Source: CAZINM01 sp964540605
GTDB taxonomy: Bacteria; Patescibacteriota; Dojkabacteria; SC72; JAHDCA01
Reading direction: 5' to 3'
Assembly: GCA_964540605.1 (NCBI GenBank)
Contig: CAZINM010000030.1
Location: 1 to 12,588 of the forward strand
DNA length: 12,588 bases
Every line of letters starts with the position of its first letter. Position 1 is the first letter of the stretch. Shown here one piece after another: positions 8,922 to 12,588 of the stretch. The position numbers and the translations under genes are program-made. Below the pieces are notes generated by a model that was not told the origin of the DNA, did not search any database, and saw only the letters and a program-made list of their open reading frames with translations.

Positions 8922-9497
8922 ATGTCGAAAAAACTGCCAAATTCAATCAATTTACTCGAGCCTGTATTTGCTCCAGATGATGTCTGGGACAAACTTTATT
9001 TTTGGGTTTTTAATGTTGGTAAATATATCTTTGTAGGTGTTGAGGTAGTTGTTTTGATTGTATTTATATCCAGATTCCTTATTGATAAGAAGAATAATGA
9101 TCTTTCTAGGACCATAAATCAGAGATTAGATCTTTTGTCCGAAGATTTTTATAAAGAATCTGAGATCAAATTCCAAAATCTTCATAGTTTATTGCAAGAT
9201 ATGCGGGTTTCAACAGAAGATCAGGTCTTAAATTCGAAAGTTATAGGTTCAGTAATTGATAGTTTACCATCTAATTTGAGGTTAGAGAGATTTTCTTTCT
9301 CTGATTGTCAGGTAAGTCTCACTTTTACTGCAACAGAATTTGCTAGCATCACAGCTTTTGAAAGAATGTTGGATGAGAATCCTTCATACACAGATGTAAA
9401 TGTTAGATTAAACCAGACAGGAGATGTATCTTCAGATATAGATTTCATAGTTTCTTACAAAATTAATTGTTCTGAACAAGAAGATGGAGGCAATTGA
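8922..9497 (+). CDS. pilN: PilN-like type IV pilus inner-membrane assembly protein
   Basis: A 191-residue single-pass membrane protein. The cytoplasmic N-terminus carries SINLLEP (8-14), which resembles the INLLP peptide with which PilN docks on PilM. A membrane helix spans about 31-53, a likely coiled coil lies at about 57-95, and a small alpha/beta extracytoplasmic domain at about 108-183. PilN pairs with PilO to align the pilus machine between ATPase and outer components. The start at 8922 has AGGA three bases before it and an extended -10 promoter upstream. The gene ends in TGA, with a second in-frame stop (TAG) two codons on, and overlaps the next gene by 14 bases. Sequence identity to known PilN is low by eye; the call rests on topology, the N-terminal peptide and the PilO neighbour. 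Confidence 0.7.
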   Translation: MSKKLPNSINLLEPVFAPDDVWDKLYFWVFNVGKYIFVGVEVVVLIVFISRFLIDKKNNDLSRTINQRLDLLSEDFYKESEIKFQNLHSLLQDMRVSTEDQVLNSKVIGSVIDSLPSNLRLERFSFSDCQVSLTFTATEFASITAFERMLDENPSYTDVNVRLNQTGDVSSDIDFIVSYKINCSEQEDGGN

Positions 9498-10089
9498 TAC
9501 TAGGATCACAAATAGATTGAATCAATTACAGATGTCTCGTAAACAACAGGTTTACGGATTCGGTTTAATAACAGCTATTGTTATAATTGTTTTGTCAGTC
9601 GGTGCATTGAAACCTTCTATCGAAACGATTGTGAAGTTAAGGTCAGAGATAGAGCAGAAGGAGATGATCCTAGATAAACTTGAAACTAAAATTCAAGTTA
9701 TTAACTCTCTCAATTTACAATATGAAGAATTTCAAGATACTGCGAAAGATCTTGGTCTTATATTCCCTGCAAATGGAGACTTCAGTTTATTTCTAGCCAA
9801 TATCGAATCTATAACTGAAAAATCTGGATTTAAACTTGAGAGTGTATCCTTTACTAAAAAGAAAACAGGATCATTAGCATTTCAATTATTAAGTCCTAAA
9901 AGAGTGCAGTTGGGTGTAATGGGTAAGAAACAAAATTTGATACCATTCCTTAAAACATTAGAGGAGCTGCCTTTTTATCCTGAAATTAACACGGTTTCAT
10001 TTAGTGAGGAAGTAGATGATGATGGCAATACAGATTTTTCAATTGCATTAACAATTTATGAGGTTAATAAAACAAATTTTTATGATTAA
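9484..10089 (+). CDS. pilO: PilO-like type IV pilus inner-membrane assembly protein
   Basis: A 201-residue protein with a short cytoplasmic N-terminus, one membrane helix at about 24-42, a coiled coil at about 46-75 and a ferredoxin-like extracytoplasmic domain at about 95-193 (AFQLLSPKRVQLGVMGKKQ and the KTLEELPFYPEI region). This is the classic PilO layout, and the gene directly follows pilN as in most type IV pilus loci. The ATG at 9484 lies inside the pilN 3' end (14-base overlap), pointing to translational coupling; the next Met, at residue 17, would still keep the membrane helix. In Gram-negative bacteria PilN and PilO form heterodimers; here the partner is presumably the upstream gene. 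Confidence 0.72.
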   Translation: MEAIDTRITNRLNQLQMSRKQQVYGFGLITAIVIIVLSVGALKPSIETIVKLRSEIEQKEMILDKLETKIQVINSLNLQYEEFQDTAKDLGLIFPANGDFSLFLANIESITEKSGFKLESVSFTKKKTGSLAFQLLSPKRVQLGVMGKKQNLIPFLKTLEELPFYPEINTVSFSEEVDDDGNTDFSIALTIYEVNKTNFYD

Positions 10090-10104
10090 TTGATTTAAGA
10101 TAAT

Positions 10105-10383
10105 ATGAAACATTTTTTATTAATAGCAATAATTTTAACTTCCGTTGTGATTGTATTTTGGATCGGAGTATCCGTTTATGATGCAAAGATGAATGTTGAA
10201 GTTAATCCAAATACGCAACAACATATGGAGAGTATCAAACCTACATTTGATATAGAAATTGTTGAAAATGTGCAAGAAAGAATAAGTATACTCGACATTT
10301 CTCCCAAGATATTACGAGCACTGGAAAGAAATTCAGAGCCTGCATCAACAGAAGAAACTGAGGATACAGAAGAATCAGATTAA
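10105..10383 (+). CDS. Small single-pass membrane protein, third gene of the pil operon
   Basis: A 92-residue protein that I do not recognise. A hydrophobic segment at about 3-25 could be an uncleaved signal anchor; a polar outer part follows, ending in a very acidic tail (STEETEDTEESD, 81-92). It starts 15 bases after the pilO stop on the same strand, without a strong Shine-Dalgarno, and is the last gene of the operon. In proteobacterial loci this position is held by the lipoprotein PilP, but there is no lipobox and no visible PilP similarity. A supporting role in the pilus inner-membrane complex is inferred from position only. Confidence 0.65.
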   Translation: MKHFLLIAIILTSVVIVFWIGVSVYDAKMNVEVNPNTQQHMESIKPTFDIEIVENVQERISILDISPKILRALERNSEPASTEETEDTEESD

Positions 10384-10475
10384 ATAACTAGATTCTTTTC
10401 ATTTATAAACGATGGCATGTTTTTTCAAGTAAACCCATAGTCTTTCATTAGCGATAGAATATCCCTTCGATATAG

Positions 10476-10499
10476 AATATTTCATAAATGAATATTTTC
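10476..10499 (+). terminator. Weak AT-rich hairpin after the pil operon
   Basis: In the 149-base convergent gap between the small membrane-protein gene and rpoD, AATATT-T-CAT (10476-10485) can pair with ATGAATATT (10488-10496) with one bulged T. The T-rich stretch TTCATTCTT follows. It is a possible terminator but nearly all A-U. The rest of the gap shows a T-run at 10420-10425 without a stem and a short direct repeat of about 10 bases (10453 and 10469). Confidence 0.25.
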
Positions 10500-10511
10500 A
10501 TTCTTAACGAT

Positions 10512-10536
10512 TTAGTAGTGTTCTTTTGACTACTAA
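10512..10536. terminator. Perfect 8-bp hairpin spanning the rpoD stop codon
   Basis: TTAGTAGT (10512-10519) and ACTACTAA (10529-10536) are exact complements around a 9-base loop, and the rpoD TAG (10535-10533) lies in the stem. Neither side has a clear U-tract, so it may be a weak two-way terminator or an mRNA 3'-end stabiliser. Confidence 0.3.
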
Positions 10537-11630
10537 TCCATATCAATATAATCTTCAAGCTTCTGTTGCATTGATTTCTCCTTAAGTTTCTTTAATGCTT
10601 TCGCTTCGATCTGTCTGATCCTTTCACGGGTTACTCCAAATTCTCGACCGACTTCTTCAAGTGTTCTTGTGACACCATCCTCTAGACCAAATCTTAAAGA
10701 AAGAACTCTTTGTTCACGATCCTGTAATGAATCTAATATTGTTCTCATCTGATTTCTTAAGTATTCTGTTGTCGCAAGTTGATCTGGGGATTTTGACCAT
10801 TCGTCTGCGAGGATGTCTTGAAGTAGATTATCTCGATCTTCACCAATAGGAGTAGATAAAGAAGCTGGATTTTGTTTTATCTTCTCTATTTCAGCTACTT
10901 TTGTCAGTTCTATATCCATCTCTTTTGCAATTTCTTCCTGTGTTGGCTTTCTCCCGAGTTTGCTTGTAAGGACGGTTTGTACTTTATTGAACTTGTTGAT
11001 CGTTTCGATCATGTGTACTGGAATTCTTATTGTTCTAGCTTGATCTGCTATTGCTCTTGTAATTGCTTGTCTGATCCACCAAGTTGCATAGGTAGAGAAC
11101 TTGAAACCTTTGTGATAATCGAATTTTTCTACCGCTCTCATCAACCCGATATTTCCTTCTTGTATGAGGTCTAATAATTCTAAGCCTCTTTTTGCATATT
11201 TTTTTGCAATGCTTACAACTAGACGAAGGTTAGCAGTTATTAAAAGTTGTTTTGCTTCACTATCACCCTCTTCAATTCTTTTCGCAAGAATAACTTCTTC
11301 TGCACCTGTTAATAAAGGGATCTTACCGATCTCATGTAGATAAGAGCGAATTGCATCAGTGGATATTGTTGATTGAATGGTTTTGAGTATTCGTATCTTT
11401 TTCTCAAGTGTTAATGTTTGATCACCTACAAAATCTTCTTCTACTTCAGAAGATTGCTCAATAACTTCTATCCCATTTTCTTGTAATTGGGCAAATATTG
11501 CATCAAGTAAAATGACATCATCTTCAGCATTGGGTAGCTGTTCTAGGATGTCATCTTGAGTGAGAAAACCTTTTTCTTGACCTGTTTTAATTAATAGGTC
11601 TACCTTATCCGTTTTGCTCTTTCTTGCCAT
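10533..11630 (-). CDS. rpoD: Primary sigma factor RpoD/SigA (sigma-70)
   Basis: A 365-residue housekeeping sigma factor that directs RNA polymerase to -10/-35 promoters. A sigma 1.1-like N-terminus lies at about 5-57 ([16 protein letters not shown]), followed by an acidic linker. Region 1.2 is at about 90-122 ([16 protein letters not shown]). Region 2 is at about 126-196, with [18 protein letters not shown] and the -10 reading helix [17 protein letters not shown]. Region 3 starts at [12 protein letters not shown] (202-213), whose His and Glu read the TG of extended -10 promoters. Region 4.2, at about 321-350, has [20 protein letters not shown] for -35 binding. The length is typical of the compact SigA form without the large non-conserved region of E. 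coli. The start at 11630 (MARKSK) is supported by the frame opening just after the divergent promoter. The stop is TAG. Confidence 0.97.
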   Translation of the reverse strand: MARKSKTDKVDLLIKTGQEKGFLTQDDILEQLPNAEDDVILLDAIFAQLQENGIEVIEQSSEVEEDFVGDQTLTLEKKIRILKTIQSTISTDAIRSYLHEIGKIPLLTGAEEVILAKRIEEGDSEAKQLLITANLRLVVSIAKKYAKRGLELLDLIQEGNIGLMRAVEKFDYHKGFKFSTYATWWIRQAITRAIADQARTIRIPVHMIETINKFNKVQTVLTSKLGRKPTQEEIAKEMDIELTKVAEIEKIKQNPASLSTPIGEDRDNLLQDILADEWSKSPDQLATTEYLRNQMRTILDSLQDREQRVLSLRFGLEDGVTRTLEEVGREFGVTRERIRQIEAKALKKLKEKSMQQKLEDYIDMD

Positions 11631-11650
11631 TGGTATAAGTGTGTTATAAT
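11624..11650 (+). promoter_or_regulatory. Promoter of the zinc-ribbon gene, extended -10, leaderless
   Basis: TGTTATAAT (11642-11650) is a perfect extended -10. TTGCCA (11624-11629) is a 5-of-6 match to the -35 at a 15-base spacing and overlaps the rpoD start codon (11628-11630). Seven bases separate the -10 from the ATG at 11658, so the mRNA should start at or one base before the ATG. Confidence 0.65.
11643..11648 (-). promoter_or_regulatory. Candidate rpoD -10 on the opposite strand of the same TATA core
   Basis: On the minus strand 11648-11643 read TATAAC, sharing TATA with the divergent -10. It would give a leader of about 6 bases before the rpoD ATG. The last base is not T, so it is a weak box; a TTGACT at 11684-11679 is too far (about 30 bases) to be its -35. 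Confidence 0.3.
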
Positions 11651-11657
11651 TTTATAT

Positions 11658-12029
11658 ATGAGAACAAAGAATAAAAATAGTCAAAACAATATAAAAACAA
11701 GTGGACCAAGTGAAAATAAAAAAAGATTTTTCATAGATACTGTCGCCAAATTTTGTGATAAATGTGGTAATGAATACACTCCTGATGATATTCATATCGT
11801 TCAAGAGACAAATTTCTCAAGCATTATACACTTTTCATGTCCGAAATGTAAATCAAATCATATAGCTACCTTTATAAGACCAATGGGGGTAAGTAGCAGA
11901 GTTCCTGTGAATTGTGATCTCAGCGTTGATGAAATAACTAAATATGCTACAAAACCGAAAATTACTTCAGATGAAGTGCTTGATGTATATAATCTTCTCG
12001 AAGATCCTGATAATAAAGTAATTTTATAA
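11658..12029 (+). CDS. Small zinc-ribbon protein of unknown function
   Basis: A 123-residue protein. After a polar, basic N-terminus (1-25), two CxxC pairs, C33-D-K-C36 (KFCDKCGNEY) and C61-P-K-C64 (FSCPKCKSNH), lie 25 residues apart and form a typical four-Cys zinc ribbon. The C-terminal part (CDLSVDEITKYATKPKITSDEVLDVYNLLED, with C86) looks helical and conserved in style. There is no signal peptide or membrane helix, so it is cytoplasmic. Candidate roles are nucleic-acid binding or a transcription or translation accessory, but nothing here shows which. It is divergent from rpoD, with 27 bases between the start codons and a promoter overlapping the rpoD start. It ends 4 bases before the convergent gene on the right. 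Confidence 0.8.
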   Translation: MRTKNKNSQNNIKTSGPSENKKRFFIDTVAKFCDKCGNEYTPDDIHIVQETNFSSIIHFSCPKCKSNHIATFIRPMGVSSRVPVNCDLSVDEITKYATKPKITSDEVLDVYNLLEDPDNKVIL

Positions 12030-12033
12030 GGCT

Positions 12034-12588
12034 TTATTCATCTGTAATATCTTCTGTGCTGTTACTTTCGGAAGTCTCTTCTTCAGTTTCTGATCCATCA
12101 TCAGTAACTTCTTGAGCATCCTCATTTTCTTCAGTATTTGAGCTGTTCTTGTACTCCCATACAAGATCATATGATATATTTTTATCCTGATCGAATTGAC
12201 CTGAAAGTTTATTGATATCTCTATTCAAATCGTTGTCTGTTGTAACCGCCCAAGTATCAGGGTAAATAATTTCTATCTTATAAATACCAGGATATAAACC
12301 AGGTTGTTTGAAAATGTTAAGATCAAGGCTAAAGTTACCATCAGTTTCACTTAGTGGAAAATCATCAGATTGGTCATTTAATGTGTATTTCAGTGTAAAT
12401 TGGTTAGTTCCACTTACAGCAGTATTGAACCAACCTGCTACAACCTTAGAACCGTTGTACAAATATGTACTTGTAGTTCCTTGGAAGCCTTGAATTTCAT
12501 CAATTAAGGCAGTTTCAGGAAGGAATACCCTAAAATAATTAATATATTCTCCTTCAGGATAAGTATCTGAGGTAGAGTTATTCTTTGT
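12034..12588 (-). CDS. 3' part of a DUF4012-like surface protein (partial)
   Basis: The frame is open to the right window edge, so only the last 184 residues are seen; no start is in view (a TTG at 12462 is an internal Leu codon). The segments EYINYFRVFLPETALIDEIQGF and GSKVVAGWFNTAVSGTNQFTLKYTL resemble the C-terminal beta-rich part of DUF4012 proteins, which are large membrane-anchored proteins common in Patescibacteria. A second beta-like stretch, with YPGIYKIEIIYPDTW, follows. The last 36 residues (12037-12144) are almost only Glu, Asp, Ser, Thr and Asn, a disordered, strongly acidic tail. The family call is from memory of the motif pattern and is not certain; the function of DUF4012 is unknown. 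The stop is TAA, 4 bases from the zinc-ribbon gene's stop, with no terminator in the gap. Confidence 0.55.
   Translation of the reverse strand, partial: TKNNSTSDTYPEGEYINYFRVFLPETALIDEIQGFQGTTSTYLYNGSKVVAGWFNTAVSGTNQFTLKYTLNDQSDDFPLSETDGNFSLDLNIFKQPGLYPGIYKIEIIYPDTWAVTTDNDLNRDINKLSGQFDQDKNISYDLVWEYKNSSNTEENEDAQEVTDDGSETEEETSESNSTEDITDE

Noticed and set aside
10420..10425. T-run as an intrinsic terminator for the pil operon
   Set aside because: No stable stem lies directly before it.
10453..10480. Direct repeat of about 10 bases (GATAGAATAT / GATATAGAATAT)
   Set aside because: Only two short imperfect copies in AT-rich DNA; no array, and not enough for an iteron or CRISPR.
12462..12462. TTG at 12462 as start of the right-edge gene
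   Set aside because: The frame continues open to the window end and the upstream residues (NYFRVFLPE) fit the same domain, so the gene is partial.

Overview
The window is AT-rich, tightly packed bacterial DNA. My best guess is a Candidate Phyla Radiation (Patescibacteria) genome. The reasons are a DUF4012-like surface protein, a compact PilN/PilO locus without an adjacent PilM, a MetRS carrying a C-terminal B3/4 domain, a valyl-tRNA synthetase without the usual C-terminal arm, few Shine-Dalgarno sequences, and at least three starts that look leaderless. The lineage is inferred from family resemblance, not computed. The genetic code looks standard: stops are mostly TAA and TAG, one gene ends in TGA, and the only in-frame TGA lies upstream of metG.

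Layout. Positions 1-38 hold the first 13 codons of a minus-strand gene that leaves the window, with its own extended -10 promoter. Positions 110-3401 (minus) are a two-gene operon: RNase J, then one base later a membrane glycosyltransferase of family 2. Positions 3402-3962 are a divergent regulatory region. It holds the rnj promoter, which sits so close to the ATG that the mRNA should be leaderless, and on the plus strand an extended -10 promoter followed by a complete T-box riboswitch. The T-box has a GUC (valine) specifier, an antiterminator with UGGU in its bulge, and a 19-bp terminator. It controls valS (3963-6302, plus). Convergent to valS is metG (minus, 6357 to about 8837), a methionyl-tRNA synthetase fused to a B3/4 domain. 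It has no usable ATG, GTG or TTG start upstream of its HIGH motif, so its true start is unresolved.

Divergent from metG is a plus-strand type IV pilus operon (8922-10383): PilN-like, PilO-like, and a small single-pass membrane protein. Next, on the minus strand, is the housekeeping sigma factor rpoD (10533-11630). A divergent small zinc-ribbon gene (11658-12029) has its promoter overlapping the rpoD start codon. The right edge is the 3' part of a DUF4012-like protein (minus, 12034 to beyond the window) with an acidic Ser/Thr-rich tail.

How it fits together. The contents are mostly information processing (two aminoacyl-tRNA synthetases, an RNase and a sigma factor) mixed with envelope functions (glycosyltransferase, pilus assembly, a surface-type protein). 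The T-box would raise valS expression when uncharged tRNA-Val(GAC) accumulates. All five promoters I can recognise with confidence are of the TGn-TATAAT type, which matches the sigma factor in this window: it keeps the region 3.0 HMIET segment that reads the TG. I saw no tRNA, rRNA, CRISPR array, insertion sequence or phage gene.
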